Shown: positions 11,480 to 22,703 of the stretch, piece by piece
How the letters are laid out: each line of letters starts with the position of its first letter
How positions within the stretch are numbered: the first letter of the stretch is position 1
Origin: Lodderomyces elongisporus
Lineage: Eukaryota > Ascomycota > Pichiomycetes > Serinales > Debaryomycetaceae
Assembly (NCBI RefSeq): GCF_030384665.1
Contig: NC_083676.1
Span: 310,001 to 374,000 of the forward strand
Reading direction: 5' to 3'
Length of the DNA stretch: 64,000 bases
Notes under the pieces: model-generated
Told to the model about the DNA's origin: nothing
The model's database searches: none
Seen by the model: only the letters and a program-made list of their open reading frames with translations
Made by a program: the position numbers and the translations under genes

Positions 11480-11971
11480 CAGACTCTCATCTCTCTCACT
11501 TTCTCTCATTGCAGCAGCGGTAGCAGCGGTAGCAACAACTGCAACCACAACAACTCAATTTGTTTGTTTGTTTTTTTGCCTTGGATTATCATATCCAAGG
11601 TTGCAAAAGAAGCTCAGCAGCAACAGAAAGCACCACATCTGAAAGCATCAAAATACAGTAGTAGTGGTCGATCATCCCAAGAGAATGCAGAGAATCTAAA
11701 GAATTATGCAGCAAGATCAACGATAGAATTACAAATGACGATGATCCAGATCAAATTTTTAAAAAATTTGGTTGAAGAAGAAGAAGAAAAAGAAGAAGAC
11801 ACATACACATCCAATAATAGAAATCAAATTGACAAAAAAAAAGGAAAACATTGTTTATCAGAATCATCAGCATCTTCCTTTTTGAAAACTGGCATCTATC
11901 TCGAAATTCAGAAAATACAAAGATACAAAAAACAAAAATTAAAACAAAAATTAAAAAAAAAAGAAAATTAA
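11480..11971 (+). other. Weak coding candidate in the gene-free region
   Basis: A 163-codon open stretch bounded by stops at 11477 and 11969-11971. It contains a Ser/Gly/Asn-rich part, a poly-Glu segment and a Lys-rich end, the kinds of low-complexity sequence seen in real proteins of this genome. There is no ATG near its start. A pyrimidine-rich TCTCATTGCAG at 11503-11513 could be a splice acceptor, but no matching donor with a start codon was found. It is probably not a gene. Confidence 0.15.
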
Positions 11972-14900
11972 ATTTTATAAAATTTTGATTTGTTGGGCTT
12001 TTTCTTCAAATCCCAGTTCTATTCTATTCTATTCTATTCTTTGCTTTGCTTTGTTTTTTTTTTGGTTTTGCCTGCTTCACCTATAAATCCAATGTCTGTT
12101 TGTTTGTTTCTTGCTTTAAAAAAAACAAAGGAGTTTTCCTATTGTTCTTTATCAAAGTACATTCTGCCTTTCCATCCACATAGTTTCAGAGCCTCTTAGA
12201 GAGACACAGTTCAATAATGCGGAAATAGTGAAACACGCGCGTCTACCACAATCACATCACAATCACATCACCATCCAAAATGAAAACAATAGACTCATTT
12301 ATTTCATTTATTTTATTTGACGCCCCTTGCCTCCCTGATTACTTATTCTTCTTACCCCTATCAGCCTGAATTTCATTATAATTTTAGCAATTTATTGACG
12401 AGCTTGCAGCATCTACATCGGTGACGTTAGCGGTTATCTTTTTCATTGCCTATACTAAAGAAGAGGAAGACAAAGAAGAAGCTCAAACGTGTAATTATAC
12501 AAGATTCAGCTTTACACGATGGGTTGTTCCTTAGAATGCAACATTCCAATAGGGGGGGAAAAGAAAAGAAAAGAAGAAAGGTGGAAAAAGGATGAATCAT
12601 AATATTCAACTTCATTCTCTAATTGGTTTGTTGTTCAAAAATTTTTTCTATTTGTTTTTTTTTTAATCTCAATTCTGTCCTTCCTTTTGACGATATCTGC
12701 ATGAGATAAGAGGAATTTCATCAATGGTAAAAATGACGACATTGGTGTTAATAATTCCTGTCCTGTTGCTCTTGTTCTTCCTAAATTCTTCAAACCATCT
12801 GTAAATTGCTTGCCTCGTCTCTCCTTGCATCCCGCTCTAACTACCTGTTCAATCTATTCCATTCGACTTTTTTAATATTCGGTTGTTTCTTTTGTTTTAG
12901 AAAAATTTGACCCCCTTGTTCCTTTTTTTGTTTTTTTGAAAAAAAAGAATCACAATGCTAACGGAAAAAAGCAGGACACAACCATTGATTGTAAGTATAC
13001 TTTTGCCTCATATCAAAATTAATTAAGAATAAAAATCAAAAAAAGGAGAGAAGAAAAGAATAAGAAAACATAACCAGAAATAAATTACACTATTCGAGTA
13101 TGTGTGTTTGCGTGTAGTTGTCTGTACATGTTGAGAAATGTAAAAGCAACTCTACGCCCACTATTCCAAATATAGGTTCCATAATTCTTCCTTTGCCCTC
13201 TGTATTCTGTTGTTGTTGTTTATTTTGCTTTGATCTAAAGATGCAAAAAGATATACTAAAAAAAAAAGATCTCATACTTTTACGAAACAAGCTCATCTCT
13301 CTTCTCACCCAAAATTGTAAGAATCATAATAATAATGGAATGAATAATAGTAATAAAACATAATTTGTTTCTTCACTTTTCCATATTTCCATCTTTCTAC
13401 ATCGCTTTTGTTAAGAAGATGCTGAGTAGAGATGAGCCATAGCGGTAAAACAGGTATCTGAAAGAACCTTTGTATAATATTAGTAAGACAAAAGTAATTT
13501 GAGATACTCCATCAATTCTGTGTAAATATCCTCTTCTTCATATTTTTTTTAACATTCTTTACATTCATTTGCCCAAACAACTTATCTTATTTTGGTTTTT
13601 ACAAATTGAACGAAAAATCATCCCAAAACGTATTTTGTACGCATGTATATTGGTCTATGTGTGTGCATATATACATATATACATATATACATAGATACTC
13701 TTTTCTACATTTCCGCCTCTTGGCTCTGTCTCTGTCTATGCTGCTATTTCTGCCTCCTTGTGTTGTTTTCATACCATAGATCATGATGATAGTAGTAAAC
13801 GTCGTGGTAGTGGTCGTGGTGGTAAAGAGGGGAAGAAGGCTGAGGGGAAATGTGAATTGGCAAGTGTGATATTCAAAGAAAAAGCTCCAGTTGTTTTGGC
13901 ATCCTCATATATGAGTTTGTTCTAGATTTGTCTTTTATAGAAATTGATAAACGGCCCGAGAATCGTGTCATAAATGAACTTGAGTATGTCGCCAGTTTGC
14001 ACTCTTTCTTTCTTGCATATAGTCTATACTCGCTATTTTTCATAAAAAAGACATCTTGTATTCTATTTGAGATAAACCAAAACACTACTTCTAAGAGAAG
14101 AAACTAGACCAAGTTAGCGAGTAAGAACCTGTTAACTTTGATATGATGAATACTACAAAATAGTTGTGACCAATAAAAGAGAGGGAATAGATCTTTCTTT
14201 CAAAGAAAAAAAGGCATATGCCCCTTACCCCAAAATACTCTCATTGGGGAAGTTTTCCCCCCAATTTCATACCAAAAAAAAAACCGTGTAGATCACGATC
14301 CGACAGCCATTTGAAGAAATGCACCAGTCGGAAGTGTAGATTAATTACTAGGGGCAACAAGGATGGCATCAAGTAAGCTATTATTAAATGACCCAAGGCT
14401 AAACCATACTGTTGCATCAATAGCTCGCTCAACAAACAATAGGTTGCAAAAGAGAAGGCGAGGGCAGTAGAAGGGAAAAAAGAGGTGGGGCTATACATAC
14501 AATTAGTATACATAATTCAAAAGCTCTCTTTTTATTGCTTGAACAATACTTTTACCAACAACATGGACTAAGGGTTCTCCCCCTTTCTCTTCTTGTTCCC
14601 GCCTCAAGAATAGTTACTATTCATTAAAAAAAACTGAGAAATAATTCAAGATTAACATCACGAAGCCAAACACGTGATAAAGTAATTACTCGACACAATT
14701 GGGAATCTTTTTTATTGTGATTTTCATAAGTGATTTTCACTATTTTCGGAACTAAATGTTTGGAATAAACTTACTGTAATGGCTACACTGGAAATCATGG
14801 CGAGAGGGGAGCGGGTGTAGTGTTGCATTTTCTATCCTTTTTTTAAAAAAATGAATAAAATTAACTACCGTCTCCTACTTTCTAGTTTAGTTGATAAGTC

Positions 14901-15091
14901 AATACGTACCAAAAAACCCACACACATACTTGTGTTTCAAAAATGTTTGGTGTTGTGATAACATAATATATAAACCTAACTTATGCCTAACGCTGAATTA
15001 AACTTAGGTATAACTCAATTTCTACAACAAGAAAATTAATGAACGTAAGGAAATCCAATTGTTAATCGTCTACCACATTTCTGTTCATTAT

Positions 15092-15131
15092 CTCATTTGC
15101 TCATTTGCTCATTTGCTCATTTGCTCATTTG
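15092..15131. repeat. 8-bp tandem repeat (CTCATTTG)x5
   Basis: Five perfect copies of CTCATTTG in the gene-free region. Confidence 0.85.
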
Positions 15132-15989
15132 TTCTTTTAGCGTTTGTTCCTTCTATTGTTCATTTACTTGGTACATTAAGTAAACGGGTGCAAAATATTA
15201 GCTGGATGAAGCCGATCAAAAAGGTTAATTTTTCTTTAAATTCTTTTTGTTTCTATTTTTCTATTTTTTTTCTATTTTTTTTTTATTTTTATTTTTATTG
15301 AATTTTTAGTGTGGTTCACAAATGCTACCAAATGTCTCTTTCTTTTTTTTTTTGGGGCGAAATATATTCTATGACAAGTAACATCACGAGATTGTTCTGC
15401 CCCAGATATACCCGTTGTTCGAATCTGCCTCTCTCTTTTTCCTTTATTTCAATTTCAATTATTTTATTATTTTTTTATTAATCGGGAATTCTTGTTGCTT
15501 TTGCTTCTTTTGTTTCTACCTTTTTTTTTTTATTTTCTTAAGTTTGGAAAACATTTGTCGTACTAAAAAGAAAACACCTTTTGTTATATGTTCATTTTCA
15601 ACAACCAATAGAGCCTTTCTTTCATAGTATGTGGCATTCCTTGACTGAAAACAATTCTTAATTGAAAGTGTTGCTTTTCCTACTAAATTTGTCAATTGTA
15701 CTTTTGCTGCAAGATACCAGTCCTACGCACCGCATTGATAGTCCTAAAACACGTACTTCCACAAAGATCTGAACCAGAAAATACCATCTCATTATTAGGC
15801 TCGATCTAGATTGTTTCATAATCAATGAGATAATGTCAGCAAAGGAAAAGGAAAAATACACGGGAAGAGAAGATTAAAGCGCTTTCTTTACAAAAACAAG
15901 AAAAAAATTATATAATCATTCATCAATGTTCCGCGTGATTTGGTAACAAATGATCACTCATGCTTCTAATTTAGTTTTTGATGCTTAAT

Positions 15990-16018
15990 GTTTGATGTTT
16001 GATGTTTGATGCTTGATG
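15990..16018. repeat. 7-bp tandem repeat (TTTGATG)
   Basis: Three perfect copies of TTTGATG followed by a degenerate CTTGATG copy, about 730 bases upstream of the adhesin gene. Confidence 0.75.
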
Positions 16019-16745
16019 GCCAAGATAATAATCTACCTTTCATTTCTTTTTCTTTTCTCTTTTTTCCTTTTTGTTTCTGTTTTTGTTTTGGAGACCCTCC
16101 GGGGATGGAAACTTCAAAAACATTTCAAAATCTACAGAGAGTGGAACAAAGAATAGAGAAACAAATAATAATAATAATGATAGAAATAATAAAAGCAATG
16201 AATATAATAATACTGACACTACTACTACTACCGCCACTGCCAAAAGAATAAGAATAATTATAATATTAATGATAATTACGAAACAGAAACACTGATATTA
16301 TAATTCCAAGTTTGAGATGTATTACAGAATAAATTCTGAAACTTAAGGTGATACTACCCGCCATAGGGCAATTTATCTTCTGGCAATGACTTTGAGAGAT
16401 TAGAGATCAGAGATTAGAGATTAGAGAATAAGAATAAGAATAAGAAAAACAGAAAGACAGAAAGAAAAGAAAAAAGAAAAGAAAAAGAAATGTTTTTGAA
16501 GAAGTATCAAGTGTAACAGGAGAAAGAGTAGCAATGACCAATAATCTGGGATATTGATACATATGAAAAAGAAATTTCCACCATGTTTCATGAACTGCTA
16601 CAATCTCAGATTCTCATCTTATTCTGAAGCCATGTCCATTTATGATAAATAGGCATCAAATACCTCATTTGTTTCCCGTTTTCAATTTCATCATTATCAA
16701 GAACAATTTTATCATTGAAAAGTAAAAGCTTTCTAAGAAACAAAA

Positions 16746-18890
16746 ATGAAGTTGTTACACGCAATCATTGCGGCAATATGTATTTCAACATCTACAGCCA
16801 CGACTTTGTCTTCAGATACAGCTGCTACTCCTGAAATAGTTTATGTCACAATGAAGAATGTTATGACCGAAGTCGTCACTGAGACTGAGTGCAATAAGAG
16901 TGATTGTACAAAATCTACAGCCGTACCATCTGCAACAAACGAGTCTCCACTGGTGGTTTATGTCACAATGAAAAATGTCATGACCGAAGTTGTCACTGAG
17001 ACAGAATGCAATAAGAGTGACTGTACGAAGTCTACAACTGTACCATCTGCAACAAATGAGTCTCCTCTGGTGGTTTATGTCACAATGAAAAATGTCATGA
17101 CCGAGGTAATCACTGAGACAGAATGCAATAAGAGTGACTGCACAAAAGCCAGTCTGTCTGCTGAAGGTAATGTTGATGCGGAGATTACAGGGTCCGATGT
17201 CAGATCCATACTCTCTACATCAATAACTTCTGATGCAGCTGCAACCACTGACCCACAGGTGGTCTATGTTACTATGAAAAACGTTAAAACGGAGGTTATC
17301 ACTGAAACAGAGTGTAACAAAGGTACTTGCACTAGAATCACAGATACAACCAAAGAGGCCATCCAATCATCTGCTACAGATGCATATCCGCAAATTGTAT
17401 ACGTCACTATGAAGAATATTACCACGGCGGTAATCACTGAGGTTGTGTGCAATAAGAGTACTTGTACTCTAGTCACTTCTGAATCTATTTTACCATCTTC
17501 CACAAAATCTGTTCCGCTGATAGTTTATGTTACTATGAAGAACATAAAAACAGAAGTGATTACGGAGACAGTCTGCAATAAGAGTACATGCACCAAAGTT
17601 ACACAAACAACAGGAGTGTCCACAGTTACAGACAACTCAAGTACATATACTACTTATGTCCCTTTGACTACATCTGTTCTATCCACATCAGTAAAGTCAA
17701 GCTCCACTGTTGCAAAATCTACTACATCAAAAACTCCTACTTCTCCAAGTTCGTCCTTATTTACAACTGTTGCTGCTCTTGAATCGACCTCAACAGTAAA
17801 GCTCACCACCGAGAAAAGTACGTCAGTACTTTCTACCTCGATCACTTCTGATGCAAGTGCTTCTCAAACAACAAACTTGTCAACTAGTATTTTAAAGTCT
17901 GTTGACACCAACCCTCCATATGTCATTTCCTCGGTTCCGAGCTCAACATCAAGTGTAGAAGCTTCAACCGAGTATTCAAGTTACCCAACATCAATTAAAT
18001 CAAATCCTTTCACCACCGTGGTTGACGAGGCAGTGGTGAAGGAAATTGAGACCACGATAATTACGATTACATCTTGCTCAGAAAACTCATGTTCAAAGAC
18101 CATCCAAACTACAGGCCTCACAACCGTGACTGTAGGTAGTATAATTTATACCACGTATTGCCCATTAACAACTGAAGCTCCAGAAAAGACCACCACCGCT
18201 ACTGCCGCCGCCGCCCCTAGCAGCAACAGTAGTAGCACCACCACCACCACCACTAAAACGTCATCCTCATCAGCCTCGTTGTCCAAGGTCACAACTACAG
18301 TTTCAACAATAAAAGGCTCCAGTTTGCCAGCCAAGTCTTCGACAACGAGTATTTCCTCATCTAAATCATCTTCAGCAAATAATGTTTCCAGAACTACTTC
18401 GATAATGAGCACGTCAGTGACTCCAATTGCCACTTCTATGACCACACAATACGTGGGTAAAAAATCGAGTAAGGAGGATACGACAACCACTACTTCAACT
18501 ATTGATATTACAATATTTGTCACTTCTAGTTGCTCAGAAGAACACTGCTTGCCAATGACATTATCTTCAGTTGTTGAAGTATTGACAAAGGGAGATTCAA
18601 CCATTATTTCATATGCACCTATTCCTACTGCAGAACCGGTACGCTCGGTTGCAAACCAAGTCGTCAATGAACAAGTCCAGTCTCAGTCAAACTTGAATCC
18701 TGTTGTAGCGCCTTCAAATCAAGTCATTGATTTGGTACAGCAACAGCCGTCTGTTGCAGAACAAGCTGTTTCGCAAAGCACGACCACTGTTGGCACTACT
18801 CCACAAGAGGTGTCAGAATACACGGGGTCTGCTATCAAATTTAGTCCTTCTTACGCTTTCGTATTTGTTGCCGCTATAGCTTATCTCTAG
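16746..18890 (+). CDS. GPI-anchored adhesin-like repeat protein
   Basis: A 714-residue predicted wall protein with a signal peptide (about 1-18). Residues 25-300 are six copies of a roughly 39-residue module built around VYVTMKN, TEV(I/V)TETECNKS and a following Cys. A Ser/Thr-rich stalk follows, then two further Cys modules (TITSCSENSC with a following YTTYCPL, and VTSSCSEEHC), and finally a hydrophobic C-terminal tail suited to GPI attachment. The paired Cys in each module may form a disulfide. Nothing here identifies a ligand-binding domain, so adhesion is inferred only from architecture. The ATG at 16746 is preceded by an A-rich leader and is a clear start. Several repeat CTG codons (as in PLVVY) read as Ser in this organism. 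I do not recognise a specific named orthologue. Confidence 0.8.
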   Translation: MKLLHAIIAAICISTSTATTLSSDTAATPEIVYVTMKNVMTEVVTETECNKSDCTKSTAVPSATNESPLVVYVTMKNVMTEVVTETECNKSDCTKSTTVPSATNESPLVVYVTMKNVMTEVITETECNKSDCTKASLSAEGNVDAEITGSDVRSILSTSITSDAAATTDPQVVYVTMKNVKTEVITETECNKGTCTRITDTTKEAIQSSATDAYPQIVYVTMKNITTAVITEVVCNKSTCTLVTSESILPSSTKSVPLIVYVTMKNIKTEVITETVCNKSTCTKVTQTTGVSTVTDNSSTYTTYVPLTTSVLSTSVKSSSTVAKSTTSKTPTSPSSSLFTTVAALESTSTVKLTTEKSTSVLSTSITSDASASQTTNLSTSILKSVDTNPPYVISSVPSSTSSVEASTEYSSYPTSIKSNPFTTVVDEAVVKEIETTIITITSCSENSCSKTIQTTGLTTVTVGSIIYTTYCPLTTEAPEKTTTATAAAAPSSNSSSTTTTTTKTSSSSASLSKVTTTVSTIKGSSLPAKSSTTSISSSKSSSANNVSRTTSIMSTSVTPIATSMTTQYVGKKSSKEDTTTTTSTIDITIFVTSSCSEEHCLPMTLSSVVEVLTKGDSTIISYAPIPTAEPVRSVANQVVNEQVQSQSNLNPVVAPSNQVIDLVQQQPSVAEQAVSQSTTTVGTTPQEVSEYTGSAIKFSPSYAFVFVAAIAYL
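16839..17190 (+). repeat. 117-bp coding tandem repeats (first three units)
   Basis: The motif coding VYVTMKN starts at 16839, 16956 and 17073, exactly 117 bases apart. Units 2 and 3 are almost identical in DNA, which indicates recent duplication. Three more diverged units follow to about 17620. Confidence 0.85.
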
Positions 18891-19688
18891 AGAAAATTTT
18901 CGGTGCAATTCCTAACACTGCTGTTCTATAGATCTGTTATTTTATCAGCGGTTTTTTGTTTTATTACTTTCCTGTTTTCTTGTTTTTTTTTTGTTTTTCG
19001 AAAAAGTAAAAGTAAAAGAAAAGATAAATTGTATAGTTATTTCTTCATTATTTAATATATTTGTTTAGACACATCACTCTTGACTTCCCCTCCATTCTCT
19101 TTTTGTCTCTACGATTATTCCTAATAGCAATATCACTTTTTCCTCTGCTGTTTCTTTTTTCCGCCTCTTTTTCTTCTTCCTTTTTTATTCATTAATGAAC
19201 ATTATAATCGTTGTTGCTTAAACCTAGAAAAGCTCTTCGGCGATATATAAGAACTTAAAAAAAAACCTGTTTTGGAAATTTTGATATATACATATAACCG
19301 TATACTTTTGTTGTCACGCTTAGCGGTAGCTTTTCTTTATATCTTTTTTTTATCTTTTCTTTTTTTATTTATCTTTTTTTTTATTTAAATTTTTTTTTAA
19401 TTTTTTAATAGCTTTTATTTCTCGAAAGGTAGCATTTAGCATTGCGCCTTAGGGAATTAACAGCCCTGATAACAAGACTCGCCCACTCGTGAAAGTCTGG
19501 ACCCCTTCCACCCCGCCCCTTCCTTCGACTCCACTGCAACTTTTACCACGAACTTGATAAATTAACAAACTAACAGACAAACATATCATTGTCTGGTGAA
19601 CAAGAGATTTCTATCAAAATTTTGCAATCAACGATTTAGTACAATTCGTCATCATCATCATCATCATCACAAGGCTATTTATTCAAAC
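18891..19688. other. Intergenic region, adhesin to GTR1
   Basis: The left half is the T-rich 3' flank of the adhesin. The right half is the GTR1 promoter, with A/T tracts, a short GC-richer stretch (19445-19550) and a CAT/CAC microsatellite (about 19647-19672) just before the ATG. The frame is open for 31 codons upstream of the ATG but lacks an ATG of its own. Confidence 0.6.
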
Positions 19689-20771
19689 ATGTCAAATGCT
19701 TCTAGAAAGAAACTTTTATTGATGGGCCATTCGGGTTCTGGAAAGTCTTCAATGAGATCTATAATCTTTTCCAATTATTCTGCATTTGATACTAGACGAT
19801 TGGGAGCTACAATGGATGTTGAACTTTCACATTTGCGATTTTTGGGAAATTTGTCGCTCACATTGTGGGATTGTGGAGGCCAGGATGTATTTATGGAGAA
19901 CTATTTCTCTAGCCAGAAAGACCATATTTTCAAGATGGTGCAAGTTTTGATCCATGTTTTTGACGTTGAAAGTAAGCTGATCAATAAGGATATTGAGATT
20001 TTTGTCAAGAGTCTAACAAACCTACAAAAATACAGTCCTGACGCCAAGGTATTTGTTCTTTTGCACAAGATGGATCTTGTACAGATAGACAAGAGGCAGG
20101 AATTGTTTGCAATCATGATGGATAAATTGCAAAAGATTAGTAATCCGTACCAGTTCAAATTGACTGGGTTTCCCACATCAATTTGGGACGAGAGTTTATA
20201 CAAAGCTTGGTCTCAAATTGTGTGTTCACTCATACCTAATATCAATTTGTTCAACAGTAATTTGATTAAATTTAACGAGATTTTGGATGCGGAGGAGATT
20301 ATCCTTTTTGAAAAGACAACTTTTTTGGTGATTTCATCAACGGCATCGATAAAGCAACAGGAGCAACTACAACTACAACTGAACCAGCAGCAACTGAACC
20401 AAGGGGACCGCAAGACAGTCGGAGATTCTAGTAGGCAGAGTCTACTCCGAGAGACATCCACACAGAATGACGTAGCAAATGAAGAGTTGGACCCAAAACG
20501 ATTTGAAAAGATTTCAAACATTATCAAGACCTATAAGCAGTCGATATCGAAATTGCGAACCAATTTCACCAACCTAATAATCAGAGGAAGTAACGGCACA
20601 ACTTTCTATCTCGATATATTGACGGAAAACATGTTTATAATGATTGTATTGAAAAACCAGAATGAAGTCTCTGCAAACGGAATCAAAACAAACCAAAATG
20701 AAGAGTTATTGGTGCTTGATAACATAAAGGCTGCACGAAAGTGGTTTGAAAAGATTGAAAACTCAAAGTAA
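19689..20771 (+). CDS. GTR1: Rag-family GTPase, TORC1 amino-acid sensing
   Basis: Orthologue of Saccharomyces Gtr1 (RagA/B), which with Gtr2 sits on the vacuole in the EGO complex and passes amino-acid sufficiency to TORC1. The 360-residue product shows the P-loop GHSGSGKSS, the switch-II motif WDCGGQ, the long Rag signature DVFMENYF followed by HIFKMVQVLIHVFDVES, and the guanine-specificity motif HKMD. The C-terminal roadblock-like domain contains LDPKRFEKISNI. A Gln/Asn-rich insertion (about residues 218-260) separates the two domains and is longer than in Saccharomyces. I start at the ATG at 19689, where the product aligns with Gtr1 (MSNASRKKLLLMG). Confidence 0.95.
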   Translation: MSNASRKKLLLMGHSGSGKSSMRSIIFSNYSAFDTRRLGATMDVELSHLRFLGNLSLTLWDCGGQDVFMENYFSSQKDHIFKMVQVLIHVFDVESKLINKDIEIFVKSLTNLQKYSPDAKVFVLLHKMDLVQIDKRQELFAIMMDKLQKISNPYQFKLTGFPTSIWDESLYKAWSQIVCSLIPNINLFNSNLIKFNEILDAEEIILFEKTTFLVISSTASIKQQEQLQLQLNQQQLNQGDRKTVGDSSRQSLLRETSTQNDVANEELDPKRFEKISNIIKTYKQSISKLRTNFTNLIIRGSNGTTFYLDILTENMFIMIVLKNQNEVSANGIKTNQNEELLVLDNIKAARKWFEKIENSK

Positions 20772-21353
20772 TGAAATAAAAAAATAGATGAAATTAAAAA
20801 AAAAAAAAGAGGAAAACAATAGAAGAATTAAACATTAGAGTAGAGAAAATGACATTACGCGTGTGCATTTTATATGATCAAAATGTCGTACGAATGTTAT
20901 CAAAATGTCGTCTCTTTGTATAGCGGTTTTTGTCTCGAGCGCAAAAAAAAAGAAACTCAAAAAGGAAGAAAAGTCTCACTTTCCAATTCTCTTACTCTCT
21001 CTCTTTCAATGGTTCATTCTTTTGTTTTGTCTCTATTTTTTTTTTTTGTCTTTGTCTTTGTCTTTGTCTTTGTCTTTTTCGTTTTCCCTCGCGCTCTCGT
21101 TTAACTCAAATAAAGCAGAATTATTGAAAATTTACGATAGCGTTGGTCTTTGAATCAAAGAAAATAAAATAAATACTTTGGCAATTGTATAGTCATCCAT
21201 TTGTGTTTCAACTTTCAAACAACTCATTACACTACACAGACAAATAGTGTTTGTTTAATTGATTTTTTTTGGATTTTTGTTGTTGCTTTCCCCCCTTTTT
21301 TTTTTGCTATATATATATATACATTCGTTCATCATTTTCGTGAATACATTTTA
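20772..21353. other. Intergenic region, GTR1 to ERG9
   Basis: ERG9 promoter and leader. It includes a CTTTGT hexamer repeat (about 21048-21078), TCGTTTA at 21097-21103 (resembling the Upc2 AR1/sterol element, weak), a C6T10 pyrimidine tract (21290-21311) and TATATA just upstream of the ATG. The frame is open upstream for 51 codons but has no ATG. Confidence 0.55.
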
Positions 21354-22703
21354 ATGGGCAAGGTTGTGCAATTATTAACTCATCCGACGGAGTTGCTTGC
21401 TGCAATCAAGTTTTTTGGATTTAGACAATCTCTTCACTCATCAACATCATCTCAAGCCAACTCAGATGAATTGAAAAGATGCTATGAGCTTCTTCACTTG
21501 ACCTCCAGATCATTTGCTGCTGTTATTGAAGAGTTGCACCCTGAGTTGAGAGATGCCATCATGATATTTTATCTCGTGTTGAGAGCATTGGACACTGTGG
21601 AGGATGACATGACAATCGACCCAGAAACCAAAATCCCACTTTTGCGTCATTTTGATGAGAAGCTTGACACCAAAAATTGGACTTTTAACGGAAGTGGGCC
21701 CAATGAGAAAGATAGAGCAGTGTTGGTGGAGTTTGATGTTATTCTCAAGATATATCATGAGTTGAAGCCACAATACCAGGAAATTATCAAGGACATTACA
21801 TACAAGATGGGTAACGGAATGGCTGACTACATATTGGACGAAAATTTCAACCTCAATGGTGTAGGCTCGGTGGAGGATTATGACCTCTACTGTCATTATG
21901 TTGCGGGCTTGGTCGGTGAGGGTTTGACAAAACTAATGGTGTTGGCCAAATTCTCCGATAAAAGTTTGGCAGAGGACAAGTTTGTCAAATCCAACTCTAT
22001 GGGGTTGTTTTTGCAAAAAACAAACATCATTCGAGATTATCACGAGGATCTACAAGATGGCAGATCATTCTGGCCAAAAGATATTTGGTCCAAGTATACA
22101 GATTCGCTACCATCTTTCCATAAAGATGCTAGTCATGAAGACAAAGGATTGGCATGTATTAATGAGTTGGTATTGAATGCTCTTGGCCACGTCAAGCATG
22201 TATTGGAGTTTCTTTCCTTGGTTAAGGATCCATCAACGTTTTCTTTTTGCGCTATACCGCAGGTGATGGCAATTGCTACATTGGCTGAAGTGTACAACAA
22301 CCCTAAAGTATTGCACGGAGTTGTCAAAATTAGAAAAGGTACGACATGCAAATTGATTTTGGAAAGCAGAACGTTTCCAGGAGTGGTACGGATCTTTAGG
22401 AAATACATCCAAGTTATTAACCACAAGTCGTCAGTTAGGGATCCAAACTATTTGAAAATCGGAATTAAGTGCGGTGAGATTGAACAATTTTGTGAATCAT
22501 TGTACCCATCATTGCATGCCTTACCAAAAGGAGCTAAATTGCCAGAGGGTCGTTTGACCAAGGCGCTCAAGAGCAGAAAGGAAATCGACGAGAGCGTGCA
22601 AAAGATTATCGATCAAGAGAATTTTAATGCTAATTTTGTATTCGGTTTTGTTGCTGTGTTGTTCATTGGTTTAATTTTGTTTATCACTGGTTATAAATTA
22701 TAG
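21354..22703 (+). CDS. ERG9: Squalene synthase
   Basis: Farnesyl-diphosphate farnesyltransferase. It condenses two farnesyl-PP to squalene using NADPH, the first step committed to ergosterol, at the ER membrane. The 449-residue product (Saccharomyces 444) has the two Asp-rich Mg-binding motifs, LDTVEDD near residue 80 and IIRDYHEDLQDGR near 225, together with LTSRSFAAVI and the FCAIPQVMA segment. The C-terminal hydrophobic anchor (FVFGFVAVLFIGLILFITGY) ends the protein. The start is the ATG at 21354 (MGKVVQLLTHPTEL), which matches the family N-terminus; the in-frame open stretch before it is hydrophobic leader sequence without an ATG. Confidence 0.97.
   Translation: MGKVVQLLTHPTELLAAIKFFGFRQSLHSSTSSQANSDELKRCYELLHLTSRSFAAVIEELHPELRDAIMIFYLVLRALDTVEDDMTIDPETKIPLLRHFDEKLDTKNWTFNGSGPNEKDRAVLVEFDVILKIYHELKPQYQEIIKDITYKMGNGMADYILDENFNLNGVGSVEDYDLYCHYVAGLVGEGLTKLMVLAKFSDKSLAEDKFVKSNSMGLFLQKTNIIRDYHEDLQDGRSFWPKDIWSKYTDSLPSFHKDASHEDKGLACINELVLNALGHVKHVLEFLSLVKDPSTFSFCAIPQVMAIATLAEVYNNPKVLHGVVKIRKGTTCKLILESRTFPGVVRIFRKYIQVINHKSSVRDPNYLKIGIKCGEIEQFCESLYPSLHALPKGAKLPEGRLTKALKSRKEIDESVQKIIDQENFNANFVFGFVAVLFIGLILFITGYKL

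Larger units (their letters stand above)
6375..16745. other. 10.4-kb gene-free region between divergent wall-protein genes
   Basis: No open frame here has both an ATG start and protein-like composition. The frames present are short, low in complexity or start only at TTG/GTG. The region holds many poly-A/T tracts, several short tandem repeats (15092-15131, 15990-16018, 12020-12050), a hairpin (8495-8531), TGAGTCA at 8213-8219 and an isolated Ser/Glu-rich open frame (11480-11971). It is the shared upstream region of the YWP1-like gene and the adhesin at 16746. It could be a long regulatory region, a source of non-coding transcripts, or a centromere; the sequence alone does not decide. Confidence 0.7.

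Noticed and set aside
12955..12996. ATG mini-exon followed by GTAAGT
   Set aside because: The 12-codon exon has a good donor, but no branch site, acceptor or coding second exon follows within a plausible distance.
15416..15428. GTTCGAATCTGCC resembling a tRNA B box
   Set aside because: No matching A box and no acceptor or anticodon stems around it.
6375..16745. Transposon or LTR remnants in the gene-free region
   Set aside because: No reverse-transcriptase or integrase motif and no paired long repeats could be seen by eye.
18146..18667. 173-codon minus-strand frame inside the adhesin gene
   Set aside because: Shadow of Thr/Ser codons; the plus-strand gene has signal peptide, repeats and GPI tail.
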